From Parasponia andersonii (Eukaryota > Streptophyta > Magnoliopsida > Rosales > Cannabaceae): a stretch of 64,000 nucleotides of DNA. Within the stretch, counting starts at the first letter, position 1. Each line of letters begins with the position of its first letter. Of the stretch, positions 1 through 12,699 are shown one piece after another. A model generated the notes under the pieces. It did not search any database. It was not told the DNA's origin and saw only the letters and a list, made by a program, of their open reading frames with translations. The position numbers and the translations under genes were made by a program. The DNA is taken from the NCBI GenBank assembly GCA_002914805.1, contig JXTB01000042.1:1367429-1431428 (forward strand), written 5' to 3'.

Positions 1-883
1 TCAACCCTCCACACACTAGTTCTTGTGCCCTAGCTTGCAGAAATTGTTCCATGTCCTTTTCATATTGAGCTTTGTAAGCCCTTACTACTTCGTCTCCAGA
101 ATTGGCGTAATGAACTCGCCCTTTGTTCCAAGCAGGAGAGCTTTTGTCCCTTACTTCTTTGGGCACTTGAGAAAGCCAGTGGAGGGCGAAAGAAGAGTGA
201 ACAAAGTGAAGTGAAGCCTCCGGAAATATGCGGCCGTAGAAAGATCCCGGGACCCCTAAAGCATAATATCGCCGGTTCACGGGAAGGGACTTGAAGAGCA
301 TGTTGAAGTCGTTTGAGGTGTGATCATTAAAGAAAACTTGGAATTCAGGTAATGATTTGGAGGAAGCTGTGATTCCTTGGGAGTTTTGGCATTTCAACTC
401 CACAGCTTCAATAATGTTTTTCACAGCAGAGAATGTATTAGGCCCAACGGAGCAACCTAAATCTGCGATGCAAAAGGGTTTTGAAGGACTAGTACTAATA
501 ATTCCCATGTCAAGCTTTCCTTCAATTTCCTTGTTCATAAGTTCTTTGATAAAATCTATGACTACTCTCTGCAAAAATAGAAATATATATACATTTACCA
601 TGTTCTTATATATAATATTTCCAACTAAGGTTATCATATATAGGATTAAAGATAAAATCATGCCTTCAAACTAATTCGAACTTTTATCGTAGTAGCATAT
701 ATATATATGTATGTATGTATAATGAAATGAAAAGATAAGTAAGTAAAATCCAAAGGAATTAGAATAGATTATGTAGATATTTATTAAGACCTGAGAACTG
801 GAAGTCTTGGCATAGCTATAGGGGCCCTCTCCACTATTCATCGGATATGCTGCAGAAGACTTTCCCTTTTTCTCTGCTTCCAT
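1..883 (-). CDS. SABATH-A: SABATH-family methyltransferase, 5' part (exon 1 and most of exon 2)
   Basis: SABATH enzymes transfer a methyl group from S-adenosylmethionine to a carboxyl or ring nitrogen of small plant metabolites, probably in the cytosol. Exon 1 (791-883, 31 codons) contains GPYSYAKTSSSQ, with the Tyr and terminal Gln that contact SAM and the substrate carboxylate in salicylate methyltransferase. The donor is CAG|GTCTTA and the acceptor is TTTTTGCAG; exon 2 starts at 568 in phase 0 with RVVIDF and runs off the window. Exon 2 holds the SAM motif IADLGCSVGPNT, then LPEFQVFFNDH, GSFYGRIFP and SSFALHWLSQVP. No stop or frameshift is visible in about 220 codons. The ATG is chosen because exon 1 matches the family length. 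The His-Trp pair in HWLSQ is shared with several subfamilies, so the substrate cannot be named. The 3' end lies outside the window. Confidence 0.93.
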
Positions 884-931
884 TTTCTATCTGTGTTTAC
901 TTCTTACACTGTGTGGCAATTTATAAGGTCA

Positions 932-940
932 CTATTTATA
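932..940 (-). promoter_or_regulatory. TATA box of SABATH-A
   Basis: On the minus strand this reads TATAAATAG, about 50 bases upstream of the SABATH-A ATG. A second, weaker TATAAATTG lies nearer the ATG (about 917-925). The position allows a 5' UTR of about 20 bases from the first box. This is inference from position and consensus only. Confidence 0.45.
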
Positions 941-2591
941 ACATCAAGCCAAATGAAATTGGAGAAAAAAAAAAAATGTCATCATAATTGTCACGTTATA
1001 ACATGCATGCATCCGCTCAGCAATCTTATATGCCCAATTTTCAGCTTATGATATATTCTATTAACAAAAATTGCATTTTGGTCCCTCATCTGAAAAATGG
1101 CAATTATCTCAAGAATTTAAATATATGAGCGGTACTACTCAAAGTAATAAGAATAATTAGGTGAAACCCTTTTAATAGTGGATTTTGATTTCCTCAAAAA
1201 ATTGAAAATAGTTGATTTTGAAAAGAAAAGAAAAGAAAAATACTCTTCTAAAAAATTATTTGCAAAATAAATCTTTAATGGTCTAACGAGCATGTCCGGC
1301 ATGGTCAAACAATAGAAAGAGGTCTGGTCTATTTTCCGAAACCATCTATTTTGCAAAAGAACCCGATCACATTTTTGTTATCATAAGTAACTATGTTTTA
1401 GATCATAGTGAATATTATATGAACTTCCATTAGACTGAGACGGATGTTTTTCTTTGTTGCCAAAAGTTGAACCAAATCGGTTAGCAATTGGACTTGAGCT
1501 TGAGCACGTCCAATTGGCCTGGGATTAAAGAGGTAGACCAGCCCGCTATTAGCATATGAACTTTTTGCTTCAAAGGAATTATTTTTATATATTAGGAAAA
1601 AAAAATATCTATTAATGGACTGTTTGTTTTATTCGCTTTAAGTTTAGGGACTAATATATGCCACAATTAAATTGTAATAAGGCAAAGCCTGATGAACTTT
1701 CGAGGGGCATTTTTGCTGATAAATTGTAACTTTGTATATCATTTATTTTCTTAACTTAGTGTGTAATAAAGTTTATATATTCTATATCCAATTTGGAAAA
1801 TATTTTACTAAAAATTTACATTCATCATTGTAAATAGGAGAAAATTATGAAAGTGTAATATCAAATAAAGTATATATTAACTTTGCACAAGATAAGAAAA
1901 GCCAATTTAGATTATAATATAGATGTTTGAAATTACATTTGCAGCAAATAAACATTTATTGTCTAATATTTAAAGTTATTGAACTACTGAACCATTATTA
2001 TAATAAATTAAAAATTCGATTTTCATCTATGCATCTGAAGTAAATTTGTGGCTCCCTCACTCATGATATTGGTCCAGTAATGGCATATGAAGAAAATCAT
2101 TAGGACATTCTTAAGATATGGTTAACCAACCGCATAAAAATTAGAAAGAGTAATGCTAACTGGTACATCTTGACAAACTATCTAGGAAAAGGACTTGGCT
2201 AATTTTGAATAAATTATTCGCTAATATTTAATGATGTTTTTCGTTGTTCCTCTCATTATATCCTACATAAAAAGCCATATCAATCAGTTTATTTTATAGC
2301 GATTATGGTGTTCAACATTCTAATTTATGTTATTATTTAAAACCGTTTTTGTACTATTTTCTAAAACAATCCAAAATTTAATTTTGAGACACAGAGATGT
2401 AACTTTTCTTTGATTTGACTTCAACTCTGTTTGCTTATTAGTAGTCATCCTTTATCATTTTGATATTTAGATCAAGGACATACAAATTGCTTTTATATGA
2501 TTTCCAGTTCTCTGATATGTGTCTGGTTGATCATAATTGATTGCATATTTTTAATTTTTAAAGCGTGACTAGTCTGGTAACAAGTCCTGGT

Positions 2592-2593
<2 letters not shown>

Positions 2594-2629
<36 letters not shown>
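2594..2629. repeat. (AT)18 microsatellite
   Basis: An uninterrupted AT dinucleotide run of 36 bases, seen directly. Confidence 0.95.
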
Positions 2630-2631
<2 letters not shown>

Positions 2632-3149
2632 TCCCCTTTAAAACACAAAGTGACCGAATTATTTTTATTTGGTTTGCCTAAAATGAATTGTATATGTTTG
2701 GTCTTTTATAAATCTTCATATTTTGCCTTCTTGGTTCTATTTATATGTTAGAATGTGGACGTACGTTTTGTAAGGATGCCAAATTTAAATTTTAATAATA
2801 GTCATGGGTACAATTATTAGTCGCAAGTATTGGGCACATTCAAGGACCACAAAGATGATGTACATGTGCAAGTAGGAATATATATGCAGTAGTGTAAGTC
2901 ATGATGCAAGCAAGTTAGATATCCTTTTCAGTATTGTCTGTCTATTACTGAATTATGGAGGTCATGATGTCATTTTGACAATTTTAAAAAGATAAGGTAA
3001 TTATATAATGACAGTTATTGAATTCTGAAAGAATTAGAAACTATGTGTATCTACTTTTAAGAAACTGCGATTCATAAAAAGAACAATATAAAAAGTGATC
3101 ATAATGAAAAGAAGATAGATTCGTCTGCATTCTGGCGGAAGATAATAAT

Positions 3150-3227
3150 AATATACTAAATTTTTAATACTAATATATGAAGTATTTGAGATTAAAAATT
3201 TGATAAACGCTTTAGAACACCTAGCAT
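3150..3227. mobile_element. MITE-like fragment with TAGCATTA end
   Basis: TACTAAATTTTTAATAC on the left and ATTAAAAATTTGATAAA followed by CCTAGCATTA on the right form an imperfect inverted repeat. The same arms occur in a better copy at 29567-29735 in SABATH-B intron 2, so the two probably belong to one small inverted-repeat family. The left terminus is degraded here. Confidence 0.4.
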
Positions 3228-3727
3228 TATTCTGTATTCTTAATAATGTGTAGTGAATAAATAATGGTAACATTTCATTAATTTTGAAACAAAATTGTTT
3301 GTCAATGGAATATTAAAAGCTCGAAATTGAAAGGTGATCGTAATAGAAAGAATGGACCTAGTGAATACATATCCAAACATTGGATTAAACAAGAATAATA
3401 ATAATAATAAATAAATAAATAAATAAAAAGAAGAAGAAAGACTAAATACTTACGGCCCAAAATACAGTAAATGCCCCCCAACTCAAAAATTATAGTTAAA
3501 TATCCTAACTAAATAACTATTGAAAATACCTACTAAATTACCTTCATTATAGTTTTTATAAATTAATTCCAATATTTTTATGGGAATAAATTAATTCCAT
3601 TTTGTACGTTAAGGTTGTTAAACTATTTTTTAATGTTTTTAAGTTCACGGAATTGCACAAGATAAACTTCACGGTCATTAATAGGAAAATTACCATTGAA
3701 TAGTACGTCTCTTTTTTCAATTAATAT

Positions 3728-5845
3728 TGTAAAATCCTAGTTTTAACAGGGATAAAACGGTGATTTGATCAGATTTTTTTAAAAAAAATTAAATTAATTA
3801 AATATTTTATATATATTCTCTCTCTCTCTCTCATCTCCCCCTTCCCGATCCCCTCTCTCACTCTCATTCTCTCTCATTCTCTCATCCGAAGAAGCGCTGC
3901 CGCCACCTCACCTACCGTCCGGCAAAGCTCCCCCATGCTGCCTACCGCCCACGTCACCGATCCCCGGTCACCGCCAAGCTCGACATCGCCAGAAAATGCC
4001 GTTTTTGGCCGCGGGGAATTTTGATTTCCGGCGAGAATTCCGATCATTTCAGGTCGCATTCTTGGGCTCGTTAGGTTCGTATCTTCGAGAAGAACCTCAA
4101 GATATATATTTCACGATCCTATTTTGCCCGGTTTAAAAGTTGTCATTTTTTGGTGTTTTTTATATTTGAATTTTAGTTTTTAATCCGACCGTTAGATTTC
4201 GTTTTTGTTGTCGTTTTTGGAGTGTACTCGAAAAATGGTGAAGTTTGATATATAGATATATATATATACATATATATTTACTATATTTAGTGACTAGCAT
4301 GGAAATCAATATCTAACGGCTTAGATTTTATCTGGTTTTGTATGCCACCAGTCCGATGTCGGCCCAGATCCGAATTAGTCGAGTTATATGTCTAACTTAG
4401 CTATTTTGGATATTAGAAATTCAATGAAGAAGTCCATTCATTGATTCGAAGCTTCGTTGAGGGGTCGATATTTCCCAAGTGAGTGATTGAGGGCGTGGAA
4501 TTGGCTCTTAACTCTCCGAACGACCGTCTAATCAACACTTAAGCGTCTAATAAAGTGGTATCATTATTCTAATGAGGTAGGGATTCGATTACTTGATTCT
4601 AAAATTAATTTAATTTATAAATTTTACATATTTTTAATAAATATAGAATTTCGTGAAATAATTTATAAAAATTATATTTATGTCTATTTTTGACCTGATA
4701 TTAGATATAAATTGCCTGAGAGGTACGTCACACTGGTTGGCGTGTCATATATACTGTTTTGGATTGTTTTTTGCAGGAAACTGAATTTTTGGGTTTTGAA
4801 AAGAAAAATAACTGTTGTCATGTTGAAATTTTTAGAAAATCTAAAATGGTTTGAAAACTCAGTTTTGAGGACTAAAAGTAATTTGATTAAAGAATACTGT
4901 ATGGTTATTTTGAGATTTTGTGGAAATAGTATATATCCTTATTCTATCATTCATATAGCATTTGTATATACTCACATACTTACGTGACCGACAGACTTAC
5001 GATGCCCACATAAGATGATCAGACTTACGGTGCCTCTTTAGGTGGCTCGGACTTACGAGTAATCTACTAGGACACTTCAGACATAATGATTTCATACATG
5101 GTAATATGTTGACTTAACTAGATATGTACTAGTTTGATGGATGTTTTACAATAGTTTGGAATATTTGAACCGTTGGACTATGATTTCTACTTGAGTTTTG
5201 TGAACTGTTTTGAATGGAATACTAACAATGCAGGACCTTCAACGTGAGTATAATTTTCTTACATATTAAAACTTGTAATCGATTCTTTACTGAGCATCCA
5301 CGTGCTCACCTCCCCTTATTTATTCCCACTTTCAAGTGTTGATTTATTTTGGGGAAATTGTTTTGGTGACTTATAAGTTTGTTTGGCATATGTATGTCGT
5401 TTCTTACATATTTTTTTTAGTTGGTTCGTACCCTGTATCATTTTTCTTTCTAAGTTAAATTTATTTAGCAAATAGTAGTATAATTACTAAGTGATGTATG
5501 AGGATAATATTGCTATCAAATTGAGTACTTAGAAATACAAATGATTTTATGTAGATTATTTGAATAATGGACCTAAGGTTTTAATTTGACTCATTTTTCT
5601 AAATCTTATGAATTTAAAAATATTCCTAAATTAATCAATTGGAATTCCTCTAAGCTTTGAGTGGAGTAATTTCTTAAAAATCTATATTAATGAGACGTTT
5701 TCTTAACTTAAATTTTACTTATTTCTGAGAAGTATAATTTTAAATCTCCAATACTCGATTTTTTGAAATTTTGGAAAACCATTGCTTATTACTATTTCAA
5801 CTAAAAATTACTAAAATTCACGGTCGTAAAATTTTGATCGTGACA
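3728..5845 (+). mobile_element. Solo LTR-1 (Ty3/gypsy-like)
   Basis: The sequence starts TGTAAAATCCTAG, ends TTGATCGTGACA, and is flanked by the perfect 5-bp direct repeat AATAT (3723-3727 and 5846-5850). No internal region or second LTR adjoins it, so it is a solo LTR left by recombination between two LTRs. It shares its layout with the other LTRs here: a CT-rich run and GC-rich island near the 5' end (3815-4060), an ACTGAGCAT...GCTCACC block near 5290, and a closing block ending GTGACA. The open frame at 4712-4987 inside it is not a gene. Confidence 0.9.
3815..4060 (+). other. CT-rich run and GC-rich island within solo LTR-1
   Basis: A CT repeat is followed by about 180 bases rich in C and G, in otherwise AT-rich DNA. 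A similarly placed island is found in the LTRs at 8780-9070 (minus), 20580-20960, 25930-26320, 32630-32950 and 34590-34860. It is probably the transcription start and leader region of the LTR; that role is inference. The minus-strand frame at 3874-4059 is a by-product of its composition. Confidence 0.5.
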
Positions 5846-5850
5846 AATAT

Positions 5851-7146
5851 ATAATCCATGTATGAACTTTGCTGCCGATAACAGAAAATCATCGTTGAAT
5901 AATATATACATATATCATTTTTCTCTTGGTATATTGACGTATATGTTTAATATATCTTCATATATACCAATTCTAATACCACGATGAATTATTTCAGAAT
6001 TAGATATACTAAGCTTTTTGAACATATCTATTACAACTCAAACGATATCTATCGACCTTAAAAACTAAAATTGCTAAATATATATATATACTCTTATAAA
6101 AAATTGGTTCGGTATAAAAATCTCATAAAAAGATAAAGTACGATTGAAAAGATATTTACCAAAAATCAAGATCAGAAATTCGTATATTTTAAATATGCAA
6201 CGTAAATAACTTGATATATCAAGAAAGAAAAAAAAATGTACAATTTAATGTGATTTCTCATTAATGGTAGTAAACGATAATTAAAAGTAAAAAAAATTAA
6301 AAACAAAAAAAGAGCACACTGAAATCTTCTTACTAACAATTGGACATTTACTGTTTAAGAAAATAGACATCAAGCCATGAATTAATAAAAAATGTCATCT
6401 CCTAATACTTTTTAATTTTATAAAAAAGAAACAAGGTCATACAGCCTAAATTCTCAACCAAAAAATATATATAAAATTTAAATTTATTTAGAGTTTTTGC
6501 TACCAGATTTTCAAATTTCGAAAAATGTTGGTAATTGCAGTAAGTCATTGTTTGCTACCAACTTTTATTAGCAAAAATTTTTGGTGAAAAAAATCTAAAA
6601 ATGAGATTATTAAATTCTTCTACTAATCTTTTGATAAGAAAGATGAGTTGGCCATAGAGACTATTTATCTTGTACACTATATAGATGAAGTACTTTGGTC
6701 TATGCGTCTGAAGAAATGGCAAAGCTTAACAGAAAAGTCTAAAAATCTCTATGAATGAAAATTCATGTCACATAATAAGACTTTCCTAAAAAAGATGCTC
6801 CGAAACCTCAAGATGCATGGTGAAGGGTTCCTGTTTAAGAAAACTTTTGTAAGTTATACTCTCATTAGTATATTAGTGACAATCAACGAAAAAAGAAAGA
6901 GGTAATCTTTTCCTTTATTAAATGGTGTTAGAATCTTGCAATACCATCGTCTTATCAACATTTTAATAAACAAGAGGAACATATGAATATATAGAAAATT
7001 TTATGTTACTTGTTGAAGAATCACATCTAAGAACAAATTCTTTTGGATGCATTTGATGACAGGTAGAAGATTTATAGAGACGGATAATTTTGGTAAAGAT
7101 CGAGATCAATAAAATCGAAGGCAAGTGTTGGATTACAAAATAAAAT
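5851..7146. other. AT-rich intergenic stretch, no gene seen
   Basis: No coding potential is visible. A short block with CTAACAATTGGACAT near 6337 recurs near 20117, suggesting old shared repeat debris. TTTGCTACCA occurs twice near 6497-6560. Confidence 0.55.
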
Positions 7147-9276
7147 TGTCACGATCCAAACCTTAGACCAACAGCAAAAAGGGAATTTCAGAATTTGAAA
7201 TTCAAAAGTTGTTTTAGAAAAATTTATAAAAATAGTTTTGAAAGTAAAATTCTCATAGATTTGTGAACACCATTAGACATAGATGATTAAAAAAAATATT
7301 TAAATAAACTAAGCATCATCATCAGTAGTCTCACAATCAAACATATTAATTATACAAACCGAGTCTGAGAAACGAGCCCTTAAGTTTTTTATTATAAGCC
7401 AAGATAATTAACAGAAAAATCTTACAAAGTTACCAATTTCCAACACAGTAAATAGCTTCTCACTATTTAGCTCCCGAATTTCTAAAATCACACCGAGCAC
7501 TACCTGAGAGGAGAAAAGTAAGGAGTGAGCATTTACATGCTCAATAGAAATTCAATTACCTTTTAGATGGATGTAATTTCTCAAACCTGCAAGATTATTT
7601 CCTTTGAATCCATTTACAAGTCAAGTTTATAAATCTATGGTATTCAAAATAATCATATATTCAAATCAAAACCAAAACTATATCATTGTACATATCATAT
7701 ATCAACAAAAATATAAGTGAGCTCTCATCCTCCCATCGCGCCCTGTAATACCTTTGAAGCAGAGGTACTCAACATTCTAACACTGTCCATAGGGGTATCA
7801 GATAAAAACATGTACAGTAGCCTAGGTCTCTCACCTAGCACTGCAGCAACTCGTCAGTGATCTAAAAATACCACGATGCTATAATAGAACTTAAGTGTAT
7901 GATCCTATAGTATGTAGAATATTTAATAACTCATAATAACCATGCATACAACATTCAAATTATTCTAGAATTTACTATAACATGGGCAACACATTGATGT
8001 TTTACTTTAAAACTAATATGTAAAAATGTATATAATAATCCACACAATCCAATCCAAGTATAATCTAATAATTAATAACAATTTCTTTCACCATCGTAAA
8101 ATTATGATTTTTCATAAATAAACTTTAATGAAATTAAAATCCAAAGTAGATATAAAAAGCAGATAATCAAACCCCTACCTTGATATGGTAGTAAAACCAG
8201 GCCAATGAACAATCCCTCGTTGGTCTTTCAGGTACTTGAACAACAGTTTTTGGTTTTCGATAAGTTCACTTGAAAAAGAGACTTTCCAATCGAAGTTTCA
8301 AACACAGAAATAGAGGTCACCACTGAATTCAGAGCACCCAAAAATGCTGGATTAGAAATAGGCTTTGTCAAAATGGATCCCACTGCGGGACCACTTTGTG
8401 GCATGCAAAAGGGTGCAATTTTGTGCCACAAAATTTCGATTTTTGTTCCACAATGAAATATAATAGTATTTTATATCAGAATTTATATCTTAACCATACT
8501 GAGCTCAAATTCGAAGTCAAAACTCAATTTCGAGGTCCCTAGCATTAATTAAGCCCAAAAATCCGAGAATTACAATAGTACCACCTTTTAAAAATAATTA
8601 AAAAATGTCCTTCTTCTTTAATTACTGTTTACCGTACCTACCATTACCCTTTTTACTTCTACTAACTGTATTTATTCATGATTTTTAACCCTTTTTTACC
8701 TCATATATTTATCTTGGGTAAATAAAATACTTAACCAAAATAATTACATAAATATCACTTTTTGCATAGGTGGTAAAAATAATAAAAGTGGTAAAAACTT
8801 ATCGGAGATGAATTTTGACTAGCAACCACTTGGAGTTTATCGGTGACGGCGAGATGGAGCTCCACATGCTAGAAGTGTCAGAAAACGGCATCAGATGACT
8901 AGCTACTGGCCGGAAAACCATGATTTAGGCGAAGATTTAGGTGAGCTCTTGCAGCGGTGTACAAGGTCGAAATGGCCTGAAACTGGTGGTGGCAACTTCC
9001 TCCGAGAAAGCTCTATCACACAGGCTAGAGCATCAGGCAATTAGTGACGGCGTGCGGCGACAAAACCTGTTGATTTTCCCAGTTTTCTCTCTCTTTCAGG
9101 ACCTTTTCTTTTGAAAATTTAAGAGACTTTGGGGTTTTTAAAGAAATTTCAAGAACTGTAGCCCCTATTTTTTAAATCTAGTTATTTTGAATATTAAATT
9201 TTGAAAATTAAAAATTACCATTACGCTATTATGTGCAAAATCCCCAAAATGACTCTTTTGAATTTAAGTTTTTACA
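7147..9276 (-). repeat. 3' LTR of the chromovirus
   Basis: Read on the minus strand it starts TGTAAAAACTT next to the polypurine tract and ends GGATCGTGACA, 2130 bp. It aligns with the 5' LTR at 14042-17489 at both ends (GTTGTTTTAGAAAAATT, CTAAGCATCATCATCA, and the CAAAATCCCCAAAATGAC block). It keeps the GC-rich island (8780-9070) that the 5' LTR has lost. It is also related to solo LTR-3. Confidence 0.88.
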
Positions 9277-9289
9277 TCCTCCCCCTTTT
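9277..9289 (-). other. Polypurine tract of the chromovirus
   Basis: The minus strand reads AAAAGGGGGAGGA immediately before the TG that opens the 3' LTR. This is the plus-strand priming site in LTR retrotransposon replication and fixes the element's orientation. Confidence 0.85.
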
Positions 9290-9369
9290 AAACAAATTTC
9301 ATCTCAAAATTCGAATATAATGCAAGGGTCAAAATACAACCTCAAATTGGAAATTAAATAAATAAGGAT

Positions 9370-10740
9370 ATTTCTCGTATATTTCTATCTCAAGCTCCCA
9401 AGTAGCTTCGTCTTCTTTATGATGTTGCCAGAGAACCTTGACTAGTGGTATCTCTCTCTTTCGAAGCACTTTGAGCTCTCTTTGCAATATTTAAACTAGT
9501 TGTTCCTCATATGTTACATCCTTTTATAATGGCACTTCCACATACTGAATGACATGTGATGGGTCAAGAACACACTTTCTAAGTATCAAGACGTGAAAGA
9601 CATTGTGCACTTAGCCCAATTGCGGAGACAAATCCAAATGATATGCTATTGAACTAATTCTAGTAGTAATCTCGAATGGTCCAATATACCTCAGAGCCAA
9701 TTTACCATTAAGTCCAAATCTAGTGATCCCACACCTTAGTGTTACTTTCAAGAATACTTTATCACTAACTTTGAACTCTACTTTGCATCTCTTTGGGTTC
9801 GTATAGCTTTTCTGACGACTTTTCATAACCTTGAGTCTTTCCTGAATCTTGGCAATCTTCTCAGTAGTCTCTTGAATCAATTTTGGCCCAAGAGTAACAC
9901 GTTCCTCCATATCAATCCAACACAATAGTGATCTATATGGTCTTCTATATAATATCTCATATGGAGCCATGCTAAGACTAGATTGGTAGCTATTGTTGTA
10001 AGCAAACTCCACCAATGATACGTGATCATCTCAGCTTCCATCAAAATCCAGTATACAAGAGCAAAGCATGTCCTCTAGAATCTGATTAGTCCTCTCAGAT
10101 TAGCCATATGTCTGAGGATGATAAGCTATACAAAGATTTAGTTTTATTTCCAAATCTCTTTGTAAAGCTCTCCAGAACTTAGACATAAATCATGGGTCTC
10201 TGTCAAAAACTATGCTTGATGGCACCCCATGCAAACGAACAATATTATCGATATAGAGACGACTAAGCTTGTTGAGTGAAAAATCAGACCTAATCGGTAT
10301 GAAATGAGAAGTCTTCGTCATCTGATCAACAATCACTCAAATTGTATCGTTCTTTCTCCATGTCATTGGCAAACGCATCACAAAATCCATTGTGATCTTA
10401 TCCTATTTCCACTCTAGTATGGATAAAGGCTGTCAGAGTCCAACTAGCCTCTAGTGTTTTGCCTTGACTTGCTGCTAAATCATATACTTAGCAACAAAAA
10501 TAGTTGCATCACTCTTTGTACCTTTCCACCAGTATTGCCTTTTCAGACCATGGTACATTTTTGTGCTACTAGGATGTATTACAAATATGGACTTCCGAGC
10601 CTCAGTGAGAATAGTCTCTCTAAGGTTAGGATTGTTAGCTACCACTAGCTTTCCTTTGAAAAGTACAGATCCTTCTTTGTTTGTACTCCAACCTTCTACT
10701 TGTTCACTATTTTCGAGTTGATTCCAAATCATCCTCAACT
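9370..10740 (-). pseudogene. Integrase and chromodomain remnant of the chromovirus
   Basis: From about 10740 downward the frames show the integrase zinc-finger zone (KMYHGLKRQYWWKGTKSDA, then VAKYMI where the family has Cys residues) followed by the DDE-core region in broken frames. The segment 9611-10015 is an open stretch with VEFAYNNSYQSS, APYEILYRRP and a C-terminal barrel (LRYIGPFEI). It continues into VHNVFHVLILRK and a chromodomain-like tail ending DEATWELEIEIYEKYPYLF near 9370. Stop codons interrupt the tail at least twice. It is a dead copy; the domain calls rest on recognised family wording. Confidence 0.85.
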
Positions 10741-10870
10741 CTTGATCTTGCTATTGACTTTGCTACACTATTTGGAGAAGTACCGGTGTAACAATAATAT
10801 TACTAAGATAAGTAGCTTTGTCAGTCTCAATGCACTACAAATTATAATCACCAATCACCATTGAGTTCTT

Positions 10871-12200
10871 CTAATCCTGAAAAATAATTGTAGCTAATAT
10901 ACCATGAGATTTTCTATTCAAAGCATCAGCTACAATATTAGTTTTACCAGGATGGTACTGTAGGTCGAAGTCATAATCTTTCATATACTCAACACATCTA
11001 CGTTGTCTCAAGTTCAAATCATGCTGAGTGAAAAGATACTTCAAACTCCTATGATCAGAGAATACGTCAAAATTCATACCATATAGATAACATCTCCAAA
11101 TTTTGAGAGCAAAAATCATCGCTGCAAGTTCCAGATCATGAGTAGGGTAATTCTTCTCATGTCGCTTTAACTGATGAAAACCTTAAGCCATTACCTTGCC
11201 ATTCTGCATCAAGCCATTCTGCATCAAGACACATCCCAATCCAGAATTGGAAGCATTGGTGTATACAACATAATGTTCACTATTGTTAGGAACAATAAGA
11301 ATAGGAGTTATTGTCAATCTCTTCTTAAGTTCTATGAATGCTTCTTCACAATAGTTATCCCAAATGAACTTGACATCTTTTCTTGTTAACTTTGTCAAAA
11401 GTAAGGAAATTATCGAGAAATTCTCCACAAAACGATGAGCTAAACCAAAAAAAAACTTCTTATCTCAATCATATTCTTCAGCCTTTTCCACTTTAGAACA
11501 TATTCTATCTTAGCATGATCGACTGATATACCCTCTTGAGAAATCACATGCACCAAGAATTTTATTTCTGTCATCCAAAAATCACATTTGGATCTCTTGG
11601 CATATAATTGATGATCTCTCAAAATTTGAAGTACACTCTTCAAATGTTCAGTATGCTCTTCTCGAGTCTTCGAGTATATCAAGATATTGTTAGTGAAGAC
11701 AACTACAAATCAATCTAGATAAGTTCTGAAAATTCTATTTATGAGATCCATAAATATTGCAGGAGAGTTAGTCAGATCAAATGGCATAACTAGGAACTTG
11801 AAGTGACCATAACGAATATCCTGAATGCAGTTTTCGGTATGTCTTCCTCTCGAATCTTCAGCTGGTGAGAACTAGATCTAAGATTAATTTTGAAAAATGT
11901 TGATCGAACAACTCATCAATCCTTAGCAGAGGATACTTGTTCTTAACAGTAAGTTGATTCAGTCGTCTGTAGTCAACACAAAGTCTGAGCGTGCCATCAG
12001 CTTATAAATCCTTTTGACAAAAGATTATCCAGCTGACTTCTCAACTCAGTCATTTCTGTTGGAGCTACGCGATAGGCTGGAATAGAAACAGACTGAGCCC
12101 AGAGAATTAAATCAATACAGTACTCGATCTTCCTATCGAGTGGTAGCCCTGGTAAATCCTCCAGAAAAATACCTAGAAACTCGCAAACCACTGATATCTA
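10871..12200 (-). pseudogene. Reverse transcriptase and RNase H remnant of the chromovirus
   Basis: Minus-strand frames show the RT start (FLGIFLEDLPGLPLDRKIEY, 12191-12100), the palm region near 11700 and the connection to RNase H (VVYTNASNSGLGCVLMQ near 11260; [13 protein letters not shown] and [20 protein letters not shown] near 11040-10950, ending ADALNRKS). At the RT active site the usual Asp-Asp pair is Asn-Asn (VFTNNILIYS), and the first RNase H Asp (normally TDAS) is Asn. Frameshifts separate the pieces 11997-12191, 11440-11682, 11183-11428 and 10871-11119. Without the catalytic Asp residues the enzyme would be inactive. Confidence 0.88.
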
Positions 12201-12350
12201 GGGGTGATGAACATAGTTCTCACATCACCACTAATAGCAAAAAAATTCCCGTAACACTCAAGTTTCTGCCTTCCACCCATACAAGCTTTCAACATTGGAC
12301 TTGGTTTCAACGGATTCAAACAAACCTGATAAATATCAAGACATCCATCC

Positions 12351-12680
12351 TCAAGCAAAATAGTAACTCTTTTTGCAACAGTCAATAGTAGCTCGATATT
12401 TGGAAAACCAATCCATACTGAGAATGACATCAAATTGTTGTGAAACTAACACAATTAAATCAGCCAATAATTCTTTACCATTAATCACAATCAGACAATT
12501 TCGACACATAGTGGAGACATCAGCTGCTCTACCATTGGTGTGCCCAATGTCAAAAAAAGATCCAACACACAACATTTCAATCCCAACAATCTAGCAAACA
12601 ATAAGGATATAAAAGAATGTATAGCACAAGTATCAAATAAAACATTAGCCCAAGAGTGTGAGATGAGAATCATACCATCA
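12351..12680 (-). pseudogene. Retroviral-type aspartic protease remnant of the chromovirus
   Basis: The frame near 12640 reads VLFDTCAIHSFIS, matching the retropepsin active-site segment DTGA(T/S)HSFI but with Cys for the catalytic-loop Gly. Downstream pieces (LIVLVSQQFDVILSMDWFSKY) match the conserved FDVILGMDWL-type block. Two overlapping frames carry the fragments, so at least one frameshift is present. Confidence 0.8.
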
Positions 12681-12699
12681 ATAACACTCTTGTCGGTCT

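Larger units (their letters stand above)
984..3722. other. AT-rich intergenic stretch upstream of SABATH-A
   Basis: No coding region could be supported here. The short open frames on the minus strand (for example 1135-1356 and 3034-3273) have no recognisable domain and low-complexity composition. The stretch holds a (TA)n microsatellite at 2594-2629, a MITE-like inverted repeat near 3150-3227 and AAT/AAAT repeats near 3390-3425. Confidence 0.6.

Noticed and set aside
357-674. Plus-strand open frame of 105 codons
   Set aside because: It is antisense to exon 2 of SABATH-A, whose conserved motifs are on the minus strand.
7147-7151. Perfect target duplication for the chromovirus
   Set aside because: The flanks AAAAT and GAATT agree at only three of five positions, so a duplication is not claimed.
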